From an uncultured Alphaproteobacteria bacterium (lineage in GTDB: Bacteria; Pseudomonadota; Alphaproteobacteria; Rs-D84): DNA of 32,665 bases. Of this stretch, positions 7,599-16,138 are shown one piece after another (the stretch's first letter is position 1; every line of letters begins with the position of its first letter). A model generated the notes under the pieces. It searched no databases, was not told the origin of the DNA, and was given only the letters and a program-made list of their open reading frames with translations. The DNA lies in NCBI GenBank assembly GCA_904502095.1, contig CAJGDG010000012.1, positions 1 to 32,665 on the forward strand, given 5' to 3'. Both the position numbers and the translations under genes were made by a program.

Positions 7599-8495
7599 TT
7601 ATTTTCCGAAATCTAAACCTTGGTCAATATAGTTTTCTGCTTTTTCTTCCCAATCTGGCTCTACACGCACAAACAAATGCAGACGCGCGTTTACACCCCA
7701 CTGATCCTGAATATCATGACGGGCAGCGGTACCAATGCGTTTTAACTGTTCCCCACCACGACCAACAACAATCTTTTTATGCCCGTCATTACGAACAGCA
7801 ATTTTTTGATAAATATCCAATACGCCTTCGTCATCAACATCAACGCGCTCTGTCACAACATTGATATGGTATGGCAATTCTTGGTGGATGTATTTATAAA
7901 TCTTTTCGCGGGTCAATTCCGCCAAATACAATTCATCAGGCACATCGGGCGCATCAACTGTATCAAACAAGTATGGGCTTTCCGGCATAACATCGGCCAA
8001 CGATTTTAACATCGCATCAATGCCGTCATTTTTCAATGCCGAAATCATAAAGATTTCGCGCCATGGCGCCATTTCAGAAATTTCTGCCACCATTGGCAAT
8101 AATTCCAGTTTTGGAATCGCGTCAACCTTGTTCAATGCGACAAAGATGTTTGGACGATCGGCAATTTTTTCCGCCAATGCACGAATTGTTTCGGTTATAC
8201 CCTTTTGTGCGTCAATCAACAGCAATACCGCATCGGCATCAGATACCGCATCCATCGCAGCAGCAACCATCGCCCTGTCCAATCGGCGTGATGGCTTGAA
8301 AACACCGGGGGTATCGACAAATATCAACTGGCGCGGGCCAACCATTTTCACCGCACGCAGACGGGTTCGTGTGGTCTGAACCTTGTGCGAAACAATGGAA
8401 ACCTTTTGCCCCATAATTTGATTTAATAATGTACTTTTGCCGGCATTTGTTGGACCAATTATCGCAACAAAGCCTGAATATGTTTTTTCTGTCAT
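7599..8495 (-). CDS. era: GTPase Era
   Basis: A ribosome-associated GTPase needed for 30S maturation through 16S rRNA 3'-end binding. 298 residues. G1 is GPTNAGKST near residue 14, G3 is DTPG and G4 is NKVD. A C-terminal KH domain holds GRGGEQLKRIG. First gene of the era-queA-tgt run. An extended -10 (TGC-TATCGT, minus strand, TATCGT at 8503-8508) ends 7 nt before the ATG and no Shine-Dalgarno is visible, so the mRNA may be leaderless. Confidence 0.97.
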   Translation of the reverse strand: MTEKTYSGFVAIIGPTNAGKSTLLNQIMGQKVSIVSHKVQTTRTRLRAVKMVGPRQLIFVDTPGVFKPSRRLDRAMVAAAMDAVSDADAVLLLIDAQKGITETIRALAEKIADRPNIFVALNKVDAIPKLELLPMVAEISEMAPWREIFMISALKNDGIDAMLKSLADVMPESPYLFDTVDAPDVPDELYLAELTREKIYKYIHQELPYHINVVTERVDVDDEGVLDIYQKIAVRNDGHKKIVVGRGGEQLKRIGTAARHDIQDQWGVNARLHLFVRVEPDWEEKAENYIDQGLDFGK

Positions 8496-8588
8496 GTGTT
8501 TAACGATAGCACACTAATTTCAAAAGTGAACAAAAATCTTGCATATTCCGACATATGTGATACAGATAAAAAACAAAGGATTTTTACA

Positions 8589-9302
8589 ATGCAATTAACT
8601 GGACCAGAAATTTATAAAAAAGCAACAGATATGAAAATTGGTTTGCCAGACATTGTCATCGAACCGTTCGATTTACGCTGTTTGGGATCAAACAGCTATG
8701 ACTTGCATCTGGACAATACTTTGCGCGTATACACACATACAATTCCACACGGTATGAAACCTGCGATTGAATACAAGGGCGACATAAAATCACATGATAT
8801 GCGTGATTGGTTCGAAAATGAGACAACCTATTTTTTATTTAAAACTCAAAACTACGAATTTAACCCAACAAACCCAAAATTCTTAATCGACCCAACAAAT
8901 CCAGAGCATCACGAAACGACAGAAATTAAAATTCCTGAAACAGGATTGATTTTGTCGCCACTTATTGGATACTTGGGCACAACACTAGAATATACAGAAA
9001 CACGCAATTTGTTTCCTTATATCGATGGAAAATCAAGTATTGGGCGCAATTTTATCTTAAATCATCACACTGCTGGGCGCGGCGATGATGGATTCTGTGG
9101 GCAATGGACACTGGAAATAAAAACATTGTATCCAACTGTTGTATATCCATATATGCGAATTGGCCAGATTTATTATGAAAAATTTTCTGGACACCGCGCA
9201 CCATACGATAAAAACCCTGCAAGCCACTATAATCAACAGCGCGGACCAACAGCCGCCGCACCAGTTGCCATCGACTGGTTCTTGAAAGAAAAACAGCGAT
9301 AA
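8589..9302 (+). CDS. dcd: dCTP deaminase
   Basis: Deaminates dCTP to dUTP for thymidylate synthesis. The family core is clear: SNSYDLHLDNTLRVY near the N terminus, DGKSSIGR, and HHTAGRGDDGFCGQWTLEI, in which the last Glu corresponds to the catalytic residue. At 237 residues it is longer than E. coli Dcd (193); the extra length lies mainly in residues 50-110. The ATG at 8589 has AAAGGA upstream, while the longer frame reaches into the era promoter. It is transcribed divergently from era. A bifunctional deaminase/dUTPase cannot be ruled out. Confidence 0.85.
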   Translation: MQLTGPEIYKKATDMKIGLPDIVIEPFDLRCLGSNSYDLHLDNTLRVYTHTIPHGMKPAIEYKGDIKSHDMRDWFENETTYFLFKTQNYEFNPTNPKFLIDPTNPEHHETTEIKIPETGLILSPLIGYLGTTLEYTETRNLFPYIDGKSSIGRNFILNHHTAGRGDDGFCGQWTLEIKTLYPTVVYPYMRIGQIYYEKFSGHRAPYDKNPASHYNQQRGPTAAAPVAIDWFLKEKQR

Positions 9303-9330
9303 AAAACACCCCAAAACGGGGCGTTTTTTT
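9301..9330. terminator. Bidirectional intrinsic terminator
   Basis: The stem CCCC (9309-9312) with GGGG (9318-9321), extended through flanking C-G and A-T pairs, has an A run on one side and a seven-T run on the other. It separates the convergent dcd and MBL-fold genes and overlaps both stop codons. Confidence 0.8.
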
Positions 9331-9979
9331 AGTTATGAAAATACGGATTGTTTTTTTGCAACCAATCAACTGTTGTCGCCATACCATGCCCATGTATTAC
9401 TTCGGTATCAGGCGGTAAATTCATACCCGCAATTACAGAAATAGACCGGAACAACATATTCTTGTCGCCGCCTGGCAAATCATAACGACCAATAGATTCT
9501 TGGAATATTGTGTCCCCAATAATTATAACCTGTTCATCCGGGAAATAATATGCCACACCACCAGGTGTATGCCCAGGCGTTTCGACAACATCCATAAAGA
9601 CACCTGGCAAAATTTCTGTACGCGACAAATCCAGGGCGGTTGGGCGGACATCGTCTAGTGTTATTGGTGGCAAATTAAAATAAGTCAGCAAATCATTACC
9701 CCATCCAACAAGACGAAAATCACCGTTGTGTAAATACCAATTTACATTATATTTCTGGGCCAATTTAGGTGCCGCTGCAATATGATCAGGATGCCCGTGC
9801 GTCACATAAATCGCACGCAATTTTAAATTATGACTGTCCAGATATTTTGCCCAATCATCCACACTGCCCCATGGGTCAAAAATAACACAATCTTTGCCGA
9901 CAGAAACCACCACAGATTGTGTATTATGTGGTGGCATTTGCAGCAAATCGAATTTATTATTTTTTAGTTTTTGATGCAT
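9329..9979 (-). CDS. MBL-fold hydrolase, glyoxalase II-like
   Basis: A 216-residue metallo-beta-lactamase-fold enzyme. The metal motif THGHPDH is followed by ETPGHTPGG, GDTIF and a final VIHGHG histidine, the ligand set of two-metal thioester hydrolases. Substrate is unknown: hydroxyacylglutathione or another thioester is likely, with no marker for a specific one. From the MHQKLKNNKF start it overlaps the ftsH end by 23 nt, so it is probably translated by coupling with ftsH. No strong Shine-Dalgarno is visible, and a later MPPHNT start is possible. Confidence 0.88.
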   Translation of the reverse strand: MHQKLKNNKFDLLQMPPHNTQSVVVSVGKDCVIFDPWGSVDDWAKYLDSHNLKLRAIYVTHGHPDHIAAAPKLAQKYNVNWYLHNGDFRLVGWGNDLLTYFNLPPITLDDVRPTALDLSRTEILPGVFMDVVETPGHTPGGVAYYFPDEQVIIIGDTIFQESIGRYDLPGGDKNMLFRSISVIAGMNLPPDTEVIHGHGMATTVDWLQKNNPYFHN

Positions 9980-11867
9980 CTTTTTTGACCGTCTTTTTTG
10001 CGGTTTTCTGTTTTGTTTTTCCGAATACAATTTCACGAATTTCTTCGCCGGTTAATGTTTCGCGTTTTAACAATTCGTCTGCCAATTTTTCAACAGTCTT
10101 TTTGTTTTTAACCAAGTGTTTAGTTGCATCACTGTGCGCCGCATCCAACCAGGCCTTGATTTCATTATCAACCAATTCTGCTGTTTTTTCAGACGCGTTT
10201 TCCAGCGCACCACGAACACCAAATGTTCCAACCTGATTAATCGCAGCCAAACCAATCTTTTTAGACAAACCGGCTGTTGTAATAGAATAACGCGCCAAAC
10301 GGGTTGCCATCGCAATATCGCTTTCTGCACCAGTTGTGATTTTGTCAGAACCAAAGAAGATTTCTTCGGCGCTGCGCCCAGCCAATGCGATTGATAAATT
10401 CGCACGAACTTCGGCCAATGTCATCGAAACTTTGTCATCAATTGGCAAATGCTGAACCATACCCAACGCACGACCGCGTGGAATAATTGTTGCTTTGTGA
10501 ATTGGATCTGTGATATCAGCATACATCAAACTGACAAATGCATGTCCCGCTTCGTGATAGGCAGTTAATTTAATATCTTCGGGACGCATTTTGCGGATTT
10601 TGCGTGGTCCCATAATAATTTTATCGCGCGCTTCTTCGATATCATCTGCTGTAATTTCATTACGACCATTACGAACCGCGTGTAATGCTGCTTCGTTCAA
10701 CAGATTTTCCAAATCTGCGCCAGAAAAACCAGTTGTACCACGAGCCAAATCTTGCAGATTTACATCAGATGCAATTTTAACCTTTTTGGCATATAAATCT
10801 AAAATTTCACGGCGACCAGACATATCAGGCAACTCAATATATACCTGGCGGTCAAAGCGACCTGGGCGCAACAATGCAGGATCCAGCATATCTACACGGT
10901 TAGTCGCCCCAATAACAATAATACCTGTGTCATTCGCAAAACCGTCCATTTCAATCAACAACTGATTCAAGGTCTGTTCACGGTCTTGATCGTTATATGA
11001 ATGTGTCGAGCGTTTCTGACCGATTGCATCAATTTCATCAATAAATAATATGCATGGCGCATTACGCTTTGCCATATCAAAGATCTCTTTGATTTTTGCA
11101 ACGCCCAAACCAACAATAATACCTGAAAAATCAGAGCCTGATGCCGCAAAGAACGGAACATCTGCTTCGCCTGCGATTGCACGCGCCAACAATGTTTTAC
11201 CCGTGCCCGGCAAACCCGACAGCAAAACACCACGCGGCACACGCGCCCCCAGATTTTTATACTTGTCTTTATTCTTTAAAAAGTCGACAATTTCAGACAA
11301 TTCCTGCTTTTCAGAATCAATACCTGCAACATCTTTGAATGTTGTCTTTGGTTTGCCTGTGGCAATCTTGGTCGGATTTTGATTGATTAGACTGCGACCA
11401 ATGCCGCCTGCACCACCACGACGAAAACCACGAACCAACCAGAATATAAACAACAAAGTCAACAACAATGGTGCAAATGTCGCAATCGATTCAAACCAAG
11501 TTTTTGATGTATCAATTGTAATTGCGGTGCCGCTTTCTGATAATTTAGCCAACATTTCTGGGTCGTATGTGATTGTGGCGGTATATTTTGTACCGTCCGC
11601 CAACACGCCCGTTGCGTGGTCGCCATTTATTGTCATTGTTTTAATATCTGATGCGCGTCTTAATATATCTGAAAAAGATAATTCCACAGGACGCGATGGG
11701 TTTGTCCCCAACATTGGCGTACCCGACACGCCACCATTTTTAAACACAAACGCGCCAACGGCAATAAACAACACCGCAAACAACGCCAAAAACATTGATG
11801 CCCTGTCGCGCTTTTTAGAGTTAATTTGATTATTGTTTTTTTTGTGCAAGTCTTTTAAGTTTTTCAT
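9957..11867 (-). CDS. ftsH: ATP-dependent zinc metalloprotease FtsH
   Basis: A membrane-bound AAA protease for quality control and regulated proteolysis. 636 residues from MKNLKDL (AGGAAG upstream). Two membrane segments (about 25-42 and 130-147) flank a periplasmic domain. Walker A is GLPGTGKT (about 218-225), Walker B CILFIDEIDA, the second region of homology ends LRPGRFDRQ, and the zinc site HEAGH is near 438. Odd: the pore loop reads SGIIVGLG, with Ile where family members have Phe before VG. The start overlaps tilS by 38 nt, a conserved gene order that suggests coupling. Confidence 0.97.
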   Translation of the reverse strand: MKNLKDLHKKNNNQINSKKRDRASMFLALFAVLFIAVGAFVFKNGGVSGTPMLGTNPSRPVELSFSDILRRASDIKTMTINGDHATGVLADGTKYTATITYDPEMLAKLSESGTAITIDTSKTWFESIATFAPLLLTLLFIFWLVRGFRRGGAGGIGRSLINQNPTKIATGKPKTTFKDVAGIDSEKQELSEIVDFLKNKDKYKNLGARVPRGVLLSGLPGTGKTLLARAIAGEADVPFFAASGSDFSGIIVGLGVAKIKEIFDMAKRNAPCILFIDEIDAIGQKRSTHSYNDQDREQTLNQLLIEMDGFANDTGIIVIGATNRVDMLDPALLRPGRFDRQVYIELPDMSGRREILDLYAKKVKIASDVNLQDLARGTTGFSGADLENLLNEAALHAVRNGRNEITADDIEEARDKIIMGPRKIRKMRPEDIKLTAYHEAGHAFVSLMYADITDPIHKATIIPRGRALGMVQHLPIDDKVSMTLAEVRANLSIALAGRSAEEIFFGSDKITTGAESDIAMATRLARYSITTAGLSKKIGLAAINQVGTFGVRGALENASEKTAELVDNEIKAWLDAAHSDATKHLVKNKKTVEKLADELLKRETLTGEEIREIVFGKTKQKTAKKTVKKDASKTKK

Positions 11868-12819
11868 TTTTCTTCCTGATACTTGTTTTTGCGCCTTCGG
11901 GAACAATTAAAATCTGATTTTTGAATCGCCGAATTGTACAATGCCCCAATGTAAATTTACAATCTGACTTTAATTTACTTAGTGCAAACATCAACGAATT
12001 CAAGCGCGGCTGATAATCATCCCCCCCAATCGTTTGTATTAACACACCCAGACACTTTAAACCAATATCAGGTGGCAGGTCAAATAGAAAAGAATCTGTA
12101 AACAATGCATACCCATCGTACAGGACATCTGCAACCCGTGCCGACACATCATTATCCAGCGCATTACGGGTGCGCGACAGGTTTTCAACCGCCAATAAAA
12201 TTCGATCATCTGTAATTCCCAACTTGTCGGACAGCAAATGACGATTTTTACGAATTTTTACACGGGTATAATTTTCATCATCGTTCATTTCGTCAAAAAA
12301 GTATTTAATTTTATTCTTCTGACAATAATCGACTAACTCCCTACGATAAACATTTAATAACGGTCTGATAATTTTAACCCCGTCACGATATGTTTCAGGC
12401 TGCATTGCAGACAGTCCAACAACCCCACTGCCCCGCGCCAAATTCATTAAAAATGTTTCAATCTGGTCATCGGCCTGATGCGCAACAACCAATGCGTCTA
12501 TATTATTTTCTGTGCACCAATCTGTCATAAATTTATAGCGTGCGTCACGGGCGGCTGCCTCTAGTCCTGATTCAGGCTTGTCCCCAGACCAATAGAAAAT
12601 TTGGCATGGAATATTCAATTCTTTACATAAATCCGCAACATATTGTGTTTCTGTATCCGCGGCAACGCGCAATCCATGGTTGACATGCAGGGCTGTTATG
12701 TTCATATTTAATTCAGACAACCAATACAACAAGCATACAGAATCAACACCGCCACTGACCGCAACAGCCAGGCGCGAACCTTGGTATTTACGAATAAAAT
12801 CCAAAAACTTTTCGTTCAT
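11830..12819 (-). CDS. tilS: tRNA(Ile)-lysidine synthase
   Basis: Converts C34 of tRNA-Ile(CAU) to lysidine so that it reads AUA codons. The N-type PP-loop VSGGVDSVC is near residue 20, followed by ALHVNHGLR and the AHQADDQIETFLMNLARGSG signature. 329 residues, a compact form with a short C-terminal domain and a very basic tail. First gene of the tilS-ftsH-MBL run, divergent from the LOG gene whose promoter overlaps its start. Confidence 0.93.
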   Translation of the reverse strand: MNEKFLDFIRKYQGSRLAVAVSGGVDSVCLLYWLSELNMNITALHVNHGLRVAADTETQYVADLCKELNIPCQIFYWSGDKPESGLEAAARDARYKFMTDWCTENNIDALVVAHQADDQIETFLMNLARGSGVVGLSAMQPETYRDGVKIIRPLLNVYRRELVDYCQKNKIKYFFDEMNDDENYTRVKIRKNRHLLSDKLGITDDRILLAVENLSRTRNALDNDVSARVADVLYDGYALFTDSFLFDLPPDIGLKCLGVLIQTIGGDDYQPRLNSLMFALSKLKSDCKFTLGHCTIRRFKNQILIVPEGAKTSIRKKNEKLKRLAQKKQ

Positions 12820-12866
12820 TGTTTGATTATTTTATGCTATAATTTAGAAAAATAAAGGAAAAATAA

Positions 12867-13418
12867 ATGGCAGAAACTTTAAAATCAATCGCAGTTTACT
12901 GCGGACATCAATTTGGAAACAACCCACAATTCGCAAAAGACGCACACGCCGTGGGCGAAATGTTGGCAAAAAACGGTATTCGTATGGTATTTGGCGGTGG
13001 CGATGTCGGACTGATGGGTACAGTTGCAGGCGCAGCACTGGAAAATGGTGGCGATGTGCGTGGTGTTTCAACAAACGATGTTATCGCATTACAAGAGCCC
13101 GCACACGAAGGAATCGAATTGCAAATCGTGGATGGCGTTAATGAACGAAAACAAACAATGTTCGAAATGTCTGATGCTTTTATTATTTTGCCGGGTGGAA
13201 TTGGTACACTGAATGAACTGACCGACATTATGACGATGCAACAAATTGGTGAAACCAATAAACCACTGTTCTTTTTGAATACTGGAAACTTCTGGGCACC
13301 ATTGGCAGAAATGATTGAGCATATGATGAAAAACGGCTTTATCAGCACAATGGAAGGGTACGCTATGTTCAACGCTGATTCCGTCGAAGAATTAACACAA
13401 CAAATTTTGAATTTTTAA
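12867..13418 (+). CDS. LOG-family nucleoside 5'-monophosphate phosphoribohydrolase
   Basis: A 183-residue Rossmann-fold protein of the LOG/TIGR00730 family. It contains VYCGHQFGN, VFGGGDVGLMG, ERKQTMFEMSDAFIILPGGIGT and the PGGIGTLNE active-site motif with catalytic Arg and Glu. Members cleave N6-modified or plain AMP to release the base; bacterial roles are often salvage rather than hormone making. AAAGGA precedes the start, and an extended -10 (TGC-TATAAT, TATAAT at 12838-12843) lies just upstream. Confidence 0.92.
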   Translation: MAETLKSIAVYCGHQFGNNPQFAKDAHAVGEMLAKNGIRMVFGGGDVGLMGTVAGAALENGGDVRGVSTNDVIALQEPAHEGIELQIVDGVNERKQTMFEMSDAFIILPGGIGTLNELTDIMTMQQIGETNKPLFFLNTGNFWAPLAEMIEHMMKNGFISTMEGYAMFNADSVEELTQQILNF

Positions 13419-13630
13419 ATTTCAAATATTTTATCGCGCGATGTTGCACCGCGAATAAGTTTAATGCTGGTTTTGGGCACTTTATAATGTTCAGCCAGCA
13501 TTTTTATTACATCATTTGTTGCCTTGCCATCTGTTGGCGCAGTTGTTGTGTGAACGCGCACAACACCATCGGGTTGAATTTCAACCCGATTTATTTTTGC
13601 ACGCGGAATAACACGGACTGTAATACGCAT
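13415..13630 (-). CDS. YggU-family (DUF167) protein
   Basis: A 71-residue DUF167/YggU protein. The family pattern is visible: VRVIPRAKINRVE, an Asp/Gly turn, the APTDGKATNDVIKMLA block and a final IKLIRGATSRDK. The role in bacteria is unknown. Its stop codon overlaps that of the convergent LOG gene, and the HIT gene ends 3 nt upstream on the same strand, so HIT and YggU form a two-gene operon. Confidence 0.9.
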   Translation of the reverse strand: MRITVRVIPRAKINRVEIQPDGVVRVHTTTAPTDGKATNDVIKMLAEHYKVPKTSIKLIRGATSRDKIFEI

Positions 13631-13633
13631 AGT

Positions 13634-13999
13634 TTACTGAGCCATATCTGCAAAATCTTGCAGTTTTTCACCGGCAATTATGTGTAAATGAAAGTGCGGA
13701 ACGCTTTGATAAAAGAAAGTCCCACGACCAACATTCGCAATCAAATTGCACGCATCATCACATTTCATTTTGTGCGCTGTATCTTTGACACAATCCCAAA
13801 AAGCCGCATGTTCGTCCGTGGACGCATTATGTAAAAAATCAAACATATTTTCATATTCGCCCTTTGGAATAATCAAAACATGTGTTTTCGCCACAGGATT
13901 AACATCATAAAAAGACAACGCATACGCGTTTTCACAAATTTTATTTGTTGGAATTTCGCCCCGAACTATCTTTGCAAATACATTGTTTTTATCGTACAT
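13634..13999 (-). CDS. HIT-family hydrolase
   Basis: A 121-residue histidine-triad protein, HinT/nucleotide hydrolase type, likely acting on purine nucleoside phosphoramidates or dinucleotides. It opens NVFAKIVRGEIPT, holds HVLIIPKGEY and ends with the triad HFHLHIIAG. The start at 13999 has AAGGGGAA upstream; the longer frame has no ribosome site. Transcribed divergently from groES. Confidence 0.93.
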   Translation of the reverse strand: MYDKNNVFAKIVRGEIPTNKICENAYALSFYDVNPVAKTHVLIIPKGEYENMFDFLHNASTDEHAAFWDCVKDTAHKMKCDDACNLIANVGRGTFFYQSVPHFHLHIIAGEKLQDFADMAQ

Positions 14000-14045
14000 A
14001 TTTTTATTCCCCTTGTTTTTCTGTTTCAGAATATTAAAATATAGA

Positions 14046-14074
14046 CTTGAAATCAACATTTTTTAGACTATATC
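14046..14074 (+). promoter_or_regulatory. Promoter of groES-groEL, possibly heat-shock type
   Basis: CTTGAAA (14046-14052) matches the RpoH -35 core. A loose RpoH -10 (GACTATAT, 14066-14073) lies 13 nt on. The same bases also give a housekeeping promoter, TTGAAA and TATATC with a 16-nt spacer. No CIRCE element is visible. Confidence 0.55.
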
Positions 14075-14109
14075 AATGACACAGGTTTTAAAGTTAAAGG
14101 AGATTGTAT

Positions 14110-14397
14110 ATGTTTAAACCTTTACACAATTATGTTCTGCTGGAAAGAATCGAAGAAGAAAATATCACGGCAGGCGGAATTATTATCCCAGATAATGCCA
14201 AAGAAAAACCATCGCGTGGGCGGGTTATCGCTGTGGGCGACGGTATTTATAATGGCGAAAAATTAACCCCATTAACCGTTAAAGAAGGCGACACAATATT
14301 GTTCGCAAAGTGGGCCGCGTCCGCAAACGAAGTTAAAATAGATGGGCGTGATTATGTCTTAATCAAAGAAACAGATATTCTGGGGATTTTGGAATAA
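14110..14397 (+). CDS. groES: Co-chaperonin GroES
   Basis: A 95-residue lid of the GroEL chamber. MFKPLHNYVLLER, the mobile loop with AGGIIIPDNAKEKPSRG, and the closing DYVLIKETDILGILE are diagnostic. An upstream in-frame TTG is ignored because AAAGGAG is spaced correctly for ATG at 14110. groEL follows after 18 nt. Confidence 0.98.
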   Translation: MFKPLHNYVLLERIEEENITAGGIIIPDNAKEKPSRGRVIAVGDGIYNGEKLTPLTVKEGDTILFAKWAASANEVKIDGRDYVLIKETDILGILE

Positions 14398-14415
14398 GCA
14401 AAGGAAAACAAAAAA

Positions 14416-16035
14416 ATGGCAAAAGATATTATTTTTGATACAGAAAAAATGGCGGCAGGGGTCGACAAATTGGCAAACGCTGTTAAAATCACTATGGGGC
14501 CAAAGGGGCGCACAGTCGTTATTGAAAAATCCTATGGCGCGCCTGTTGCAACCAAAGACGGGGTGACTGTTGCAAAGGCAGTATCACTGAAAGATCCCCA
14601 GGAAAATATCGGCGCGCGTATGGTTCAAGAAGTTGCAAAAAAAGCGGGCGACGATGCAGGCGATGGAACAACAACCGCAACAGTATTGGCACAAAAACTT
14701 ATCCGTGAAGGTCGTCGTGTTATCGCGGCGGGTATGAATCCTATGGATGTAAAACGCGGTATCGATATGGCAACTGCGGCAGTTATTGCTGATATTGATG
14801 CACATGCACGCCCTGTCAAAGACAGCGCAGAAATCGCACAGGTCGCAACTATTTCTGCAAACAGCGATTCTGACATCGGCGAAAAAATCGCGAACGCAAT
14901 GGAACGCGTTGGCAAAGAAGGCGTTATCACCGTTGAAGAAGCAAAAGGCCTGGACACAGAGATTGATGTCGTCGAAGGCATGCAATTTGACCAAGGTTTT
15001 ATGTCGCCATACTTTGTGACAAACAGCGAAAAAATGTTGGCAGAACTGGATGGCGCACACATCTTGGTTTCTGAAAAGAAAATTACAGGATTACAGGCAT
15101 TGTTGCCTATTCTGGAACCAATCGCACAATCTGGTAAACCATTGTTGATTATCGCCGAAGATGTCGAATCCGAAGCGTTGGCAACATTGGTATTAAATCG
15201 TCTGCGTGGCGGATTGAAAGTTTGCGCAGTAAAGGCCCCTGGGTTTGGCGACAGACGCAAAGAAATGCTGAAAGATATTGCAATCGTCACAGGCGCAACT
15301 GTTATTTCTGATGATATGGGAATGACATTTGAAAACATCACACCTGCAGTATTGGGCAGCGCAAAAAAAGTCGTTGTCAGCAAAGATTCTACATTGTTGG
15401 CACATGGTGGTGGCGACAAATCTGCAATCGCTGCACGCGCTGATGAAATTCGCGCTGCGATTCAGACAACGACCAGCGATTACGACCGCGAAAAACTGTC
15501 TGAAAGATTGGCCAAATTGGTCGGCGGAGTTGCCGTTATCAAAGTTGGCGGAATGACCGAAGTCGAAGTAAAAGAAAAGAAAGACCGTGTTGATGATGCA
15601 TTGGCTGCAACACGCGCAGCAGTTGCCGGAGGAATTGTTGCAGGCGGTGGTATTGCACTGGTACGCGCAACAAGCGCATTGGAAAAATTAACCGGCGCAA
15701 ATACAGACCAAAATGTCGGCATCGATATTGTACGCCGTGCAATCGTTGCGCCATGTGCACAAATTGCAGAAAATGCAGGTATGTCTGGCGAAATTGTTGT
15801 TGGCAAAGTTATGGAATCCAAGGATTATAATTTTGGATACAATGCCCAGACCGGCGAATATGTTGACATGATGGCGGCTGGGATTATTGACCCCGCCAAG
15901 GTTGTAAAAACAGCCATCGCTGCGGCGGCAAGTACGGCCGGCGTAATGCTGACAACCGGGGCAGTTATGACGGAAATTCCAGAAGAAAAAACAAATGCAC
16001 CACAAATGGGTGGTGGAATGCCCCCGATGATGTAA
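14416..16035 (+). CDS. groEL: Chaperonin GroEL
   Basis: A 60-kDa chaperonin subunit, 539 residues, folding proteins in the cytoplasm with GroES. Contains KITMGPKGRTVVIEK, the ATP-site GDGTTTATVLAQ, and the C-terminal GGGMPPMM tail. The Asp in VAGGGIALVR-region neighbours and the nucleotide-binding blocks are intact. AAAGGAA precedes the ATG. It forms one operon with groES and is closed by a strong terminator. Confidence 0.99.
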   Translation: MAKDIIFDTEKMAAGVDKLANAVKITMGPKGRTVVIEKSYGAPVATKDGVTVAKAVSLKDPQENIGARMVQEVAKKAGDDAGDGTTTATVLAQKLIREGRRVIAAGMNPMDVKRGIDMATAAVIADIDAHARPVKDSAEIAQVATISANSDSDIGEKIANAMERVGKEGVITVEEAKGLDTEIDVVEGMQFDQGFMSPYFVTNSEKMLAELDGAHILVSEKKITGLQALLPILEPIAQSGKPLLIIAEDVESEALATLVLNRLRGGLKVCAVKAPGFGDRRKEMLKDIAIVTGATVISDDMGMTFENITPAVLGSAKKVVVSKDSTLLAHGGGDKSAIAARADEIRAAIQTTTSDYDREKLSERLAKLVGGVAVIKVGGMTEVEVKEKKDRVDDALAATRAAVAGGIVAGGGIALVRATSALEKLTGANTDQNVGIDIVRRAIVAPCAQIAENAGMSGEIVVGKVMESKDYNFGYNAQTGEYVDMMAAGIIDPAKVVKTAIAAAASTAGVMLTTGAVMTEIPEEKTNAPQMGGGMPPMM

Positions 16036-16036
16036 G

Positions 16037-16062
16037 AAAACGCCCAAACGGGCGTTTTTTTT
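16037..16062 (+). terminator. Intrinsic terminator of groES-groEL
   Basis: CGCCC (16041-16045) pairs with GGGCG (16050-16054), followed by eight T. It starts directly after the groEL stop. Confidence 0.9.
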
Positions 16063-16102
16063 GTGGTCGGTACACACGACGACAGAAAAATAAAAAAATC
16101 TG

Positions 16103-16131
16103 TTGGAAATAAGTTTTATAATTGCTAGTAT
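16103..16131 (+). promoter_or_regulatory. Promoter of the carboxypeptidase operon, leaderless layout
   Basis: TTGGAA (16103-16108), a 17-nt spacer, and an extended -10 TGC-TAGTAT (TAGTAT 16126-16131) end 7 nt before the ATG at 16139. No Shine-Dalgarno is visible. An overlapping TATAAT at 16117-16122 lacks a good -35. Confidence 0.55.
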
Positions 16132-16138
16132 CTGTTTT

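Noticed and set aside
11383..11829. 148-codon plus-strand frame opposite ftsH
   Set aside because: A shadow of the ftsH N-terminal region, with low-complexity composition and no start signal.
13415..13418. Overlapping stop codons of the LOG and YggU genes as a regulatory device
   Set aside because: Compact convergent gene ends are common in small genomes, and no terminator or other signal marks this one as special.
14584..15821. Long antisense frames opposite groEL (158-264 codons)
   Set aside because: They mirror the codon bias of groEL, lack ribosome sites and have no recognisable domains.
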